Shown: positions 22,198-35,505 of the stretch, one piece after another
Numbering within the stretch: the first letter of the stretch is position 1
Layout of the letters: the number at the start of each line of letters is the position of its first letter
DNA from: Omphiscola glabra
Lineage: Eukaryota > Mollusca > Gastropoda > Lymnaeidae
Length of the DNA stretch: 64,000 nucleotides
Reading direction: 5' to 3'
Assembly (NCBI GenBank): GCA_964017045.1
Contig: OZ024806.1
Coordinates: forward strand, 25,841,503 to 25,905,502
The notes under the pieces: model-generated
Told to the model about the DNA's origin: nothing
Seen by the model: only the letters and a program-made list of their open reading frames with translations
Databases searched by the model: none
Program-made: the position numbers and the translations under genes

Positions 22198-22381
22198 CAG
22201 TTGTTCTCAACCATCCTACTGCCGTGACCTTTTAACACAGTTCCTCGTGTTATGGCGACCACCAACCATAAAAGTAAAAGTATTTTCTTTGCTACTTCAT
22301 AAACATGTGTTTTCCGATGGTCTTCTGTGTGAGAGTCATTCGACCCCAAAGGGGCCATGACCCACAGTTTGAGAACCGCTG
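22198..22381. mobile_element. hAT element, Charlie/SPIN-like (184 bp), perfect 8-bp TSD
   Basis: Begins CAGTTGTTCTCAACCATCCT and ends TTTGAGAACCGCTG. The target duplication TATTAAAG is perfect (22190-22197, 22382-22389). Same family as 13241-13420. Confidence 0.9.
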
Positions 22382-22579
22382 TATTAAAGGTAAAGAAAGT
22401 GACAGTGTTACACGTTCACACTTCCTTCCGCACCCGTAGACACAACAAAACTCGTGATTATAGTTTTGTTTTGCGAGAGGAATCTGAAAGGGAGATAACA
22501 TCAGTTGTGCGTTTGGCAGTAGAGATCAGGGGAGATGATATTTTTTTGGGCCACGATCAATGTATTACTCATTCTGGCT

Positions 22580-23830
22580 AATATGTTTCCTCAATGTTAC
22601 AATACAGTTATTGATCTAATTAACCCATATGCCCTCAATGTTACAATACAGTTATTGATCTAATTAACCCATATGCCCTCAATGTTACAATACAGTTATT
22701 GATCTAATTAACCCATATGCCCTCAATGTTACAATACAGTTATTGTTCTAATTAACCCATATGCCCTCAATGTTACAATACAGTTATTGATCTAATTAAC
22801 CCATATGCCCTCAATGTTACAATACAGTTATTGATCTAATTAACCCATATGCCCTCAATGTTACAATACAGTTATTGATCTAATTAACCCATATGCCCTC
22901 AATGTTACAATACAGTTATTGATCTAATTAACCCATATGCCCTCAATGTTACAATACAGTTATTGATCTAATTAACCAATATGCCCTCAATGTTACAATA
23001 CAGTTATTGATCTAATTAACCCATATGCCCTCAATGTTACAATACAGTTATTGATCTAATTAACCCATATGCCCTCAATGTTACAATACAGTTATTGATC
23101 TAATTAACCCATATGCCCTCAATGTTACAATACAGTTATTGATCTAATTAACCCATATGCCCTCAATGTTACAATACAGTTATTGTTCTAATTAACCCAT
23201 ATGCCCTCAATGTTACAATACAGTTATTGTTTTAATTAACCCATATGCCCTCAATGTTACAATAATTAACCCATATGCCCTCAATGTTACAATACAGTTA
23301 TTGATCTAATTAACCCATATGCCCTCAATGTTACAATACAGTTACTGTTCTAATTAACCCATATGCCCTCAATGTTACAATACAGTTATTGATCTAATTA
23401 ACCCATATGCCCTCAATGTTACAATACAGTTATTGATCTAATTAACCCATATGCCCTCAATGTTACAATACAGTTATTGTTCTAATTAACCCATATGCCC
23501 TCAATGTTACAATACAGTTATTGATCTAATTAACCCATATGCCCTCAATGTTACAATACAGTTATTGATCTAATTAACCCATATGCCCTCAATGTTACAA
23601 TACAGTTATTGATCTAATTAACCCATATGCCCTCTATGTTACAATACAGTTATTGATCTAATTAACCCATATGCCCTCAATGTTACAATACAGTTATTGA
23701 TCTAATTAACCCATATGCCCTCAATGTTACAATACAGTTATTGATCTAATTAACCCATATGCCCTCAATGTTACAATACAGTTATTGATCTAATTAACCC
23801 ATATGCCCTCAATGTTGCAATACAGGAGTT
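22580..23830. repeat. 44-bp satellite array (about 28 units)
   Basis: Units CCCTCAATGTTACAATACAG then TTATTGATCTAATTAACCCATATG cut across the boundary. Nearly homogeneous, with a GTTCTAA variant at intervals and one deleted unit near 23258. Edge units at 23810-23880 are degenerate. Confidence 0.95.
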
Positions 23831-24014
23831 GTGCTAATAATAATCCATACGCCATCAGTGTTACATTAGAGGGATTGTGTAAAAAAATCGCCAATAAATA
23901 TATATTTTTTATTTTATCGTTATAAAAGATTGGGTACATATTTTATAGAGGCAGCCTTGCTTTATAGCTCGCTTCATTCAGTCTATAAAACATATTTCAT
24001 GTGGATTTCATACC

Positions 24015-24255
24015 CAAATCAATATCACTCAGACCTTGCAATTTATTGCCATGTCAATAATACTCAGACCTTGCACTTTATTGCCATATCAATAGTACCC
24101 AGACCTTGCAGTTATTGCCATATCAATAGTATTCAGATCTTGCAGTTTTTTGCCTTATCAATAGTACTCAGACCTTGCACTTTATTGCCATATCAATAGT
24201 ACTCAGACCTTGCATTTTATTGCCATATCAATAGTACTCAGATCTTGCAGTTTAT
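24015..24255. repeat. 34-36-bp minisatellite (about 7 units)
   Basis: Units TATTGCCATATCAATAGTAC followed by TCAGACCTTGCACTT. Confidence 0.88.
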
Positions 24256-24454
24256 AGCCATGCTCAGATATTATCAAAAGTTTGAATATAGCAATAAAAA
24301 CCAGCTTAACTTAGGTAGAACGTTTTAAATATCAACTTTGTCCCTTTGTACGTGAATTTAATTATAATAAAAATACTTTTAAAAAGTCCATCAAGCCTTT
24401 ATTGTGCCACTCGTGTCAATACCGTGCAACACGCTTGCACTTTCCCTTTTTGTA

Positions 24455-24890
24455 CATCAGCATTGCTAGTGGAGGTGTGTCGAACATCAGCATTGGTAGT
24501 GGAGGTGTGTCGAACATCAGCATTGCTAGTGGAGGTGTGTCGAACATCAGCATTGCTAGTGGAGGTGTGACGAACATCAGCATTGCTAGTGTAGGTGTGT
24601 TGGACATCAGCACTTCTGGTGGATGTGTTTATGACATCAGCATTGCTAGTAAAGGTGTGTTGGACACCAGCATTGTAAGTGGAGGTGTCTTGGACATAAG
24701 CACTTTTAGAACCTTTGTGTTTGACATTAGCACTGCTAGTGTAGGTGTGTTGGACATCAGCACTTCTGGTGGATGTGTTTATGACATCAGCACTGCTAGT
24801 GTAGGTGTGTTGGACATCAGCACTTCTGGTGGATGTGTTTATGACATCAGCGCTGCTAGTGTAGGTGTGTTGGACATTAAAGGTAAATCA
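24455..24890. repeat. 30-bp minisatellite with higher-order pattern (about 14 units)
   Basis: Units CATCAGCATTGCTAGTGGAG plus GTGTGTCGAA. The right half switches to an alternating pair of unit types (CACTTCTGGTGGATGTG and CACTGCTAGTGTAGGTG), forming a 60-bp dimer. The 10-codon period yields spurious open frames (IASGGVSNIS-like). Confidence 0.9.
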
Positions 24891-24896
24891 TCAAAG

Positions 24897-27800
24897 AGAT
24901 GGGACTCATCAACCTCGTATAGTGGCTCATCTAAGTGATGGGACTCATCAACCTCGCATAGTGGCTCATCTAAGTGATGGGACTCATCAACCTCGTATAG
25001 TGGCTCATCTAAGTGATGGGACTCATCAACCTCGTATAGTGGCTCATCTAAGTGATGGGACTCATCAACTTGGTATAGTAAGTAGCTCATCTAAGTGATG
25101 GGACCATCAACCTCGTATAGTAAGTAGCTCATCTAAGTGATGGGACTCATCAACCTCGTATAGTAAGTAGCTCATCTAAGTGATGGGACTCATCAACCTC
25201 GTATAGTAAGTAGCTCATCTAAGTGATGGGACTCATCAACCTCGTATAGTAAGTAGCTCATCTAAGTGATGGGACCATCAACCTCGTATAGTAAGTAGCT
25301 CATCTAAGTGATGGGACCATCAACCTCGTATAGTAAGTAGCTCATCTAAGTGATGGGACTCATCAACCTCGTATAGTAAGTAGCTCATCTAAGTGATGGG
25401 ACCATCAACCTCGTAAAGTAAGTAGCTCATCTAAGTGATGGGACCATCAACCTCGTATAGTAAGTAGCTCATCTAAGTGATGGGACTCATCAACCTCGTA
25501 TAGTAAGTAGCTCATCTAAGTGATGGGACTCATCAACCTCGTATAGTAAGTAGCTCATCTAAGTGATGGGACTCATCAACCTCGTATAGTAAGTAGCTCA
25601 TCTAAGTGATGGGACCCATCAACCTCGTATAGTAAGTAGCTCATCTAAGTGATGGGACCATCAACCTCGTATAGTAAGTAGCTCATCTAAGTGATGGGAC
25701 CATCAACCTCGTATAATAAGTAGCTCATCTAAGTGATGGGACTCATCAACCTCGTATAGTAAGTAGCTCATCTAAGTGATGGGAATCATCAAACTCGTAT
25801 AATAAGTAGCTCATCTAAGTGATGGGACCATCAACCTCGTATAGTAAGTAGCTCATCTAAGTGATGGGAATCATCAAACTCGTATAATAAGTAGCTCATC
25901 TAAGTGATGGGACCATCAACCTCGTATAGTAAGTAGCTCATCTAAGTGATGGGACTCATCAACCTCGTATAGTAAGTAGCTCATCTAAGTGATGGGACTC
26001 ATCAACCTCGTATAATAAGTAGCTCATCTAAGTGATGGGACTCATCAACCTCGTATAGTAAGTAGCTCATCTAAGTGATGGGACTCATCAACCTCGTATA
26101 GTAAGTAGCTCATCTAAGTGATGGGACCATCAACCTCGTATAGTAAGTAGCTCATCTAAGTGATGGGACTCATCAACCTCGTATAGTAAGTAGCTCATCT
26201 AAGTGATGGGACTCATCAACCTCGTATAGTAAGTAGCTCATCTAAGTGATGGGACTCATCAACCTCGTATAGTAAGTAGCTCATCTAAGTGATGGGACTC
26301 ATCAACCTCGTATAGTAAGTAGCTCATCTAAGTAATGGGACTCATCAACCTCGTATAGTAAGTAGCTCATCTAAGTGATGGGACTCATCAACCTCGTATA
26401 GTAAGTAGCTCATCTAAGTGATGGGACCCATCAACCTCGTATAGTAAGTAGCTCATCTAAGTAATGGGACTCATCAACCTCGTATAGTAAGTAGCTCATC
26501 TAAGTGATGGGACCATCAACCTCGTATAATAAGTAGCTCATCTAAGTGATGGGACTCATCAACCTCGTATAGTAAGTAGCTCATCTAAGTGATGGGAATC
26601 ATCAAACTCGTATAATAAGTAGCTCATCTAAGTGATGGGACTCATCAACCTCGTATAGTAAGTAGCTCATCTAAGTGATGGGACCATCAACCTCGTATAG
26701 TAAGTAGCTCATCTAAGTGATGGGACCATCAACCTCGTATAGTAAGTAGCTCATCTAAGTGATGGGACTCATCAACCTCGTATAGTAAGTAGCTCATCTA
26801 AGTGATGGGACCATCAACCTCGTAAAGTAAGTAGCTCATCTAAGTGATGGGACCATCAACCTCGTATAGTAAGTAGCTCATCTAAGTGATGGGACTCATC
26901 AACCTCGTATAGTAAGTAGCTCATCTAAGTGATGGGACTCATCAACCTCGTATAGTAAGTAGCTCATCTAAGTGATGGGACTCATCAACCTCGTATAGTA
27001 AGTAGCTCATCTAAGTGATGGGACCCATCAACCTCGTATAGTAAGTAGCTCATCTAAGTGATGGGACCATCAACCTCGTATAGTAAGTAGCTCATCTAAG
27101 TGATGGGACCATCAACCTCGTATAATAAGTAGCTCATCTAAGTGATGGGACTCATCAACCTCGTATAGTAAGTAGCTCATCTAAGTGATGGGAATCATCA
27201 AACTCGTATAATAAGTAGCTCATCTAAGTGATGGGACCATCAACCTCGTATAGTAAGTAGCTCATCTAAGTGATGGGAATCATCAAACTCGTATAATAAG
27301 TAGCTCATCTAAGTGATGGGACCATCAACCTCGTATAGTAAGTAGCTCATCTAAGTGATGGGACTCATCAACCTCGTATAGTAAGTAGCTCATCTAAGTG
27401 ATGGGACTCATCAACCTCGTATAATAAGTAGCTCATCTAAGTGATGGGACTCATCAACCTCGTATAGTAAGTAGCTCATCTAAGTGATGGGACTCATCAA
27501 CCTCGTATAGTAAGTAGCTCATCTAAGTGATGGGACCATCAACCTCGTATAGTAAGTAGCTCATCTAAGTGATGGGACTCATCAACCTCGTATAGTAAGT
27601 AGCTCATCTAAGTGATGGGACTCATCAACCTCGTATAGTAAGTAGCTCATCTAAGTGATGGGACTCATCAACCTCGTATAGTAAGTAGCTCATCTAAGTG
27701 ATGGGACTCATCAACCTCGTATAGTAAGTAGCTCATCTAAGTAATGGGACTCATCAACCTCGTATAGTAAGTAGCTCATCTAAGTGATGGGACTCATCAA

Positions 27801-30800
27801 CCTCGTATAGTAAGTAGCTTATCTAAGTGATGGGACCCATCAACCTTGTATAGTAAGTAGCTCATCTAAGTGATGGGACCATCAACCTCGTATAGTAAGT
27901 AGCTCATCTAAGTGATGGGACCATCAACCTCGTATAATAAGTAGCTCATCTAAGTGATGGGACTCATCAACCTCGTATAGTAAGTAGCTCATCTAAGTGA
28001 TGGGAATCATCAAACTCGTATAATAAGTAGCTCATCTAAGTGATGGGACCATCAACCTCGTATAGTAAGTAGCTCATCTAAGTGATGGGAATCATCAAAC
28101 TCGTATAATAAGTAGCTCATCTAAGTGATGGGACCATCAACCTCGTATAGTAAGTAGCTCATCTAAGTGATGGGACTCATCAACCTCGTATAGTAAGTAG
28201 CTCATCTAAGTGATGGGACTCATCAACCTCGTATAATAAGTAGCTCATCTAAGTGATGGGACTCATCAACCTCGTATAGTAAGTAGCTCATCTAAGTGAT
28301 GGGACTCATCAACCTCGTATAGTAAGTAGCTCATCTAAGTGATGGGACCATCAACCTCGTATAGTAAGTAGCTCATCTAAGTGATGGGACTCATCAACCT
28401 CGTATAGTAAGTAGCTCATCTAAGTGATGGGACTCATCAACCTCGTATAGTAAGTAGCTCATCTAAGTGATGGGACTCATCAACCTCGTATAGTAAGTAG
28501 CTCATCTAAGTGATGGGACTCATCAACCTCGTATAGTAAGTAGCTCATCTAAGTAATGGGACTCATCAACCTCGTATAGTAAGTAGCTCATCTAAGTGAT
28601 GGGACTCATCAACCTCGTATAGTAAGTAGCTCATCTAAGTGATGGGACCATCAACCTCGTATAGTAAGTAGCTCATCTAAGTGATGGGACCATCAACCTC
28701 GTATAATAAGTAGCTCATCTAAGTGATGGGACTCATCAACCTCGTATAGTAAGTAGCTCATCTAAGTGATGGGACCATCAACCTCGTATAGTAAGTAGCT
28801 CATCTAAGTGATGGGACTCATCAACCTCGTATAGTAAGTAGCTCATCTAAGTGATGGGACCATCAACCTCGTATAGTAAGTAGCTCATCTAAGTGATGGG
28901 ACTCATCAACCTCGTATAGTAAGTAGCTCATCTAAGTGATGGGACCATCAACCTCGTATAATAAGTAGCTCATCAAAGTGATGGGACTCATCAACCTCGT
29001 ATAGTAAGTAGCTCATCTAAGTGATGGGACCATCAACCTCGTATAGTAAGTAGCTCATCTAAGTGATGGGACCATCAACCTCGTATAGTAAGTAGCTCAT
29101 CTAAGTGATGGGACTCATCAACCTCGTATAGTAAGTAGCTCATCTAAGTGATGGGACTCATCAACCTCGTATAGTAAGTAGCTCGTCTAAGTGATGGGAC
29201 CATCAACCTCGTATAGTAAGTAGCTCATCTAAGTGATGGGAATCATCAAACTCGTATAATAAGTAGCTCATCTAAGTGATGGGACCATCAACCTCGTATA
29301 GTAAGTAGCTCATCTAAGTGATGGGAATCATCAAACTCGTATAATAAGTAGCTCATCTAAGTGATGGGACCATCAACCTCGTATAGTAAGTAGCTCATCT
29401 AAGTGATGGGACCCATCAACCTCGTATAGTAAGTAGCTCATCTAAGTGATGGGACCATCAACCTCGTATAGTAAGTAGCTCATCTAAGTGATGGGACCAT
29501 CAACCTCGTATAATAAGTAGCTCATCTAAGTGATGGGACTCATCAACCTCGTATAGTAAGTAGCTCATCTAAGTGATGGGAATCATCAAACTCGTATAAT
29601 AAGTAGCTCATCTAAGTGATGGGACCATCAACCTCGTATAGTAAGTAGCTCATCTAAGTGATGGGAATCATCAAACTCGTATAATAAGTAGCTCATCTAA
29701 GTGATGGGACCATCAACCTCGTATAGTAAGTAGCTCATCTAAGTGATGGGACTCATCAACCTCGTATAGTAAGTAGCTCATCTAAGTGATGGGACCATCA
29801 ACCTCGTATAGTAAGTAGCTCATCTAAGTGATGGGACCATCAACCTCGTATAATAAGTAGCTCATCTAAGTGATGGGACTCATCAACCTCGTATAGTAAG
29901 TAGCTCATCTAAGTGATGGGACCATCAACCTCGTATAGTAAGTAGCTCATCTAAGTGATGGGACTCATCAACCTCGTATAGTAAGTAGCTCATCTAAGTG
30001 ATGGGACCATCAACCTCGTATAGTAAGTAGCTCATCTAAGTGATGGGACTCATCAACCTCGTATAGTAAGTAGCTCATCTAAGTGATGGGACCATCAACC
30101 TCGTATAATAAGTAGCTCATCAAAGTGATGGGACTCATCAACCTCGTATAGTAAGTAGCTCATCTAAGTGATGGGACCATCAACCTCGTATAGTAAGTAG
30201 CTCATCTAAGTGATGGGACCATCAACCTCGTATAGTAAGTAGCTCATCTAAGTGATGGGACTCATCAACCTCGTATAGTAAGTAGCTCATCTAAGTGATG
30301 GGACTCATCAACCTCGTATAGTAAGTAGCTCGTCTAAGTGATGGGACCATCAACCTCGTATAGTAAGTAGCTCATCTAAGTGATGGGACCATCAACCTCG
30401 TATAGTAAGTAGCTCATCTAAGTGATGGGACCATCAACCTCGTATAGTAAGTAGCTCATCTAAGTGATGGGACTCATCAACCTCGTATAGTAAGTAGCTC
30501 ATCTAAGTGATGGGACTCATCAACCTCGTATAGTAAGTAGCTCATCTAAGTGATGGGACCATCAACCTCGTATAGTAAGTAGCTCATCTAAGTGATGGGA
30601 CTCATCAACCTCGTATAGTAAGTAGCTCATCTAAGTGATGGGACCATCAACCTCGTATAGTAAGTAGCTCATCTAAGTGATGGGACTCATCAACCTCGTA
30701 TAGTAAGTAGCTCATCTAAGTGATGGGACTCATCAACCTCGTATAGTAAGTAGCTCATCTAAGTGATGGGACAATCAACCTCGTATAGTAAGTAGCTCAT

Positions 30801-32705
30801 CTAAGTGATGGGACTCATCAACCTCGTATAGTAAGTAGCTCATCTAAGTGATGGGACTCATCAACCTCGTATAGTAAGTAGCTCATCTAAGTGATGGGAC
30901 CATCAACCTCGTATAGTAAGTAGCTCATCTAAGTGATGGGACTCATCAACCTCGTATAGTAAGTAGCTCATCTAAGTGATGGGACCATCAACCTCGTATA
31001 GTAAGTAGCTCATCTAAGTGATGGGACTCATCAACCTCGTATAGTAAGTAGCTCATCTAAGTGATGGGACTCATCAACCTCGTATAGTAAGTAGCTCATC
31101 TAAGTGATGGGACCATCAACCTCGTATAGTGGCTCAACTTAGAGATGGGACTCATCAACTTCGTATAATAAGTAGCTCATCAAAGTGATGGGACCATCAA
31201 CCTCGTATAGTGGCTCAACTTAGAGATGGGACTCATCAACCTCGTATAATAAGAAGCTCATCTAAGTGATGGGACCATCAACCTCGTATAGTAAGTAGCT
31301 CATCTAAGTGATGGGACTCATCAACCTCGTATAGTGGCTCAACTTAGAGATGGGACCATCAACCTCGTATAATAAGAAGCTCATCTAAGTGATGGGACTC
31401 ATCAACCTCGTATAGTAAGTAGCTCATCTAAGTGATGGGACTCATCAACCTCGTATAGTAAGTAGCTCATCTAAGTGATGGGACTCATCAACCTCGTATA
31501 GTAAGTAGCTCATCTAAGTGATGGGACCATCAACCTCGTATAGTAAGTAGCTCATCTAAGTGATGGGACCATCAACCTCGTATAGTAAGTAGCTCATCTA
31601 AGTGATGGGAATCATCAACCTCGTATAGTAAGTAGCTCATCTAAGTGATGGGACCATCAACCTCGTATAGTAAGTAGCTCATCTAAGTGATGGGACCATC
31701 AACCTCGTATAGTAAGTAGCTCATCTAAGTGATGGGACCATCAACCTCGTATAGTAAGTAGCTCATCTAAGTGATGGGACCATCAACCTCGTATAGTAAG
31801 TAGCTCATCTAAGTGATGGGACTCATCAACCTCGTATAGTAAGTAGCTCATCTAAGTGATGGGACTCATCAACCTCGTATAGTAAGTAGCTCATCTAAGT
31901 GATGGGACGATCAACCTCGTATAGTAAGTAGCTCATCTAAGTGATGGGACCATCAACCTCCTATAGTAAGTAGCTCATCTAAGTGATGGGACTCATCAAC
32001 CTCGTATAGTAAGTAGCTCATCTAAGTGATGGGACTCATCAACCTCGTATAGTAAGTAGCTCATCTAAGTGATGGGACCATCAACCTCGTATAGTAAGTA
32101 GCTTATCTAAGTGATGGGACTCATCAACCTCGTATAGTAAGTAGCTCATCTAAGTGATGGGACTCATCAACCTCGTATAGTAAGTAGCTCATCTAAGTGA
32201 TGGGACTCATCAACCTCGTATAGTAAGTAGCTCATCTAAGTGATGGGACTCATCAACCTCGTATAGTAAGTAGCTCATCTAAGTGAAGGGACTCATCAAC
32301 CTCGTATAGTGGCTCAACTTAGAGATGGGACTCATCAACCTCGTATAATAAGTAGCTCATCTAATTGATGGGACTCATCAACCACGTAAAGTAAGTAGCT
32401 CATCTAAGTGATGGGACTCATCAACCTCGTATAGTAAGTAGCTCATCTAAGTGATGGGACTCATCAACCTCGTATAGTAAGTAGCTCTTCTAAGTGATGG
32501 GACCATCAACCTCGTATAGTAAGTAGCTCATCTAAGTGATGGGACTCATCAACCTCGTATAATAAGTAGCTCATCTAAGTGATTGGACTCATCAACCTCG
32601 TATAGTAAGTAGCTCATCTAAGTGATGGGACCATCAACCTCGTATAGTAAGTAGCTCATCTAAGTGATGGGACTCATCAACCTCGTATCGTGGCTCAACT
32701 TAGAG
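24897..32705. repeat. Large SINE-derived satellite (about 7.8 kb; 39/41/43-bp monomers)
   Basis: Monomer GATGGGACTCATCAACCTCG followed by TATAGTAAGTAGCTCATCTAAGT cut across the boundary. The first units are 39 bp (AGTGGCTC); most are 43 bp, or 41 bp where ACTCATC is shortened to ACCATC. The array ends in CAACTTAGAGAGGGAGAACT and CCACTGCCTGGCGGCTAC, like a SINE 3' part. The monomer matches the SINE body at 13898-13936. Rare variants show large block duplications. Stops in each unit prevent long open frames beyond the first units. Confidence 0.95.
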
Positions 32706-34180
32706 AGGGAGAACTCCGACATTAACCTCCACTGCCTGGCGGCTACAAAGCCTACCGTAGAAACCCGAAAATAATTCTGGAAGTTGTGTCCAGCATAGAA
32801 AAATCTGACATTCTCTTGGGCACAACAACTTCATGGAGAGGTGGGTCTGCTGCTTGAGAAACAGTTGATTTTCCATAACAACTCCCCGATGCTTCGTCGT
32901 GGTTTAAGCAGAAAAATCAAATAACAGACAGTTGGATTTGAAATGAAGTGAAATAAGAGATTTGATTGTCAATGGCTTGAATGGTTCAGTTTCTGTCCAA
33001 TGCCGTCCATCATTATATCTCACATAGAACCAACAACTATTAAGTCCAAAAACAAACGGTTTGAAAGGAGATCACTTCCATTTTAACGTTAAGAAATAGC
33101 TATAAGTTTTCGAGCACATTTTTCTAAATTGTATTTTACTTCAAAATGGTAGATTTCGATAGCAATAAGATATAGTTCACTTCGTTTGAAATAACATATT
33201 TTAGCCTTTGTTAGAAATAAGATAAACGACAAACATATTTTAAAAAAAAACACATGTTAAAAAAAGTGGGTCAGTAAGCGTATGTCATGTGTCAACTTTG
33301 AAAGAAATACTAAGTTACACTGAATAAGAGCAGTGGCCTTGCTTGCTTCAGGGCCGCCTGGGCGGGTCGAGAATTTTGACGCCACTTTCCTATAAAAAAA
33401 TGTATCTTCATTTAACCGAAAAAGTCAACCTTCCATATAAAGAAAAGGGCCCCTGGGGCGGACCGCCCCTCCGCATCCCATTCTTACGCCCATGGATAAA
33501 AGCAGAATCAATCAAACCAAATTAGTTCATCTCTTATATATACGCTTCTGGTGTCACTCGTTCACTGCTTCCCAATGGACTGCTTTTTAATGGACTGCTT
33601 TCTAATCATCGTATTTGGTATTGAGAGTATATTACAAATAATTCTAAATGTTTGAAAGAAAGTATGGTTCAATAATGAGTTCAATAGCGCGCGAAATATA
33701 ATTACGATAACTACGCGTTTGTTGTGTAAAGAAATAGTCTCAATTTAAGTATAGTGTAAAAATATTTGTTTTAAAAGTGTTTGGGACATCAGAATATTTA
33801 CAATAGTTCATGGGCGTGAAATAAAAAGCGTGCAGTGACGTATCATGGGGGGAAGGGGTGTAGCAAAAAATTAGTATTCTTAAATGTGCGTTACATGAGT
33901 TCATGTTTTGTCAAGGAACTTTAGTAGTTTTGAAGTTCACGCACCGCCGTCGCCAATGTTTGGCGAGCTATAACTAGTAACTAGTATTTAAATATTTCTT
34001 AAACTCGCACGGTTCCAAGCTCAATAATTGGGCTTTATTTTGAGACGTCTGGTTTGACTTATTGGCTCTACAAAGTGCTCACAAATTCCATCTATCCCTG
34101 ATCTGTACTTTCCAGTTCATTCTGCTTTTCACTGTCTACCAAAGTTCTTTCTGCGTCTGTTCAGAATTTTTCATTCTAGT
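32706..34180. other. No gene seen; SINE-like tail and dispersed repeat fragments
   Basis: 32706-32780 continues the SINE-like 3' sequence. 33340-33500 carries GC-rich blocks (GGGGCGGACCGCCCC) also seen near 21755 and 54720. 33640-33850 resembles the dispersed family at 13990. No protein-coding signal. Confidence 0.5.
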
Positions 34181-34184
34181 CTTT

Positions 34185-35020
34185 CTCACTTGCAATGGAG
34201 CATAGGCCACCCACAAAACTTTTCCTTTTGTCCATGTCCTGGGCTATCTTTGCTAATTCATCCCAACTTTTCTTCATTCTTTTCACCTCTGCCTCTAATC
34301 CCTCTTCCATGTGGCTCTTGGTCTTCCTCTTTTCCTGGTATCTTGAAGGGCCTGTCTTTTGATGTTACTGGTTGATTTCCTTAATGTGTGCCCTTTTCAT
34401 TACCAGTTTTTATCTTTTGTAAATGCGTTTCCACTGGATCGCTTCATGTTCTCTCCCAAAGGATAGTGTTACAAATTTTGTCAAACCATCTTACTTTTAG
34501 GATTCTTCGCAAGCATCTGTTTGTAGAAACCTGCAGTTTTTTAATGTTTGCTTTTGTCGTTTTCCAAGTTTCACAGCCATACAGAAGAAGTGCCTTGACA
34601 TTTGAGTTGAATATTTTAAAATTTAATTTTGTCAGTATTTTACTTGAGTTCCAAGTGTTTCGCAGGTCACTGAATGCTCCTCTGACCGTCTGGACCCTAG
34701 ACTTTATGTCAACATTCGTCAAATCATTTTTATTTATGAATTTTACAGGTATGTAAAAGTTTAAACTTCTTCAAGTGACGCTACTCTCAAGTTAAGCTCA
34801 ATTACCCCATCATTCGCTGTATGTAATCTTTAAGTCTTGATTTTCCCTTTATTTATGCCAAGTCCAACTTGTTGGGATACATAGTCAAGTTTTGTTATTT
34901 TTGTCTGCATTTATGGCTATGTGATAAATGTTCAATGTCGTCTGCAAAATCCAAATCCTTCAGCTGTCTGAAAGTTGTCCGCTGGATTCAATTTTCCTCA
35001 TCCCATGTTATCGGCCCAGG
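34185..35020 (-). pseudogene. Non-LTR retrotransposon, reverse transcriptase C-terminal part
   Basis: The minus strand shows LKDLDFADDIEHLSHKC near 34965-34910 (FADD catalytic motif), then after stops a 92-residue frame (34722-34444) with LLYGCETWKTTKANIKKLQ and RCLRRILKVRW, then a degraded 3' tail. This is the typical end of an endonuclease-reverse transcriptase LINE. Multiple stops and shifts show it is dead. Confidence 0.82.
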
Positions 35021-35497
35021 TATTCCATTATATTTGTTTTCTTATCCGAGAACTAAAATAAACCTTCATGTCATGTTTATTTTACAATTCCGCGATTGAT
35101 ATACTCTGCCTGGTGCACGTGAAGTTTTATCAGATGACTTCCTGGTTGAAACGACACGATAAATCCACTTACCAGGTGTCGCAGAACATCTCATGAATGA
35201 TTAATGAGAAGATTGGGAGATACTCAAGGATGTATCAATCAGAAATACATTTTAAAACTTCAAATATTGACACAATTTGAGTTCGACCCTTGGCTAGGGG
35301 ACCTATGTGTCACAGAACGGGGGTTACGGAGGAGGGCTCCGGTCCTGACTTATCACAAACTATGTTAATTTAGTAGTGGTTAGTACAGGACCGCTCCCCT
35401 CTGTGATTATATTTTGGGTGTCTAGGCGTTGGGACAGACAAAGCACAACGTAAACTTTAACGAAAATTCACAACTCCAACTCCAGGTGTGCAGATGA
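35021..35497. other. No gene seen
   Basis: Unique AT-rich sequence between a LINE remnant and a hAT element. Confidence 0.4.
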
Positions 35498-35505
35498 TAT
35501 AAATG

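Noticed and set aside
24402..24938. 178-residue protein with SGGVSNIS repeats
   Set aside because: Product of a 30-bp array that runs into the satellite; no homologous frame elsewhere.
24897..32705. CRISPR-like array
   Set aside because: Repeats are contiguous with no unique spacers, there are no cas genes, and the genome is eukaryotic.
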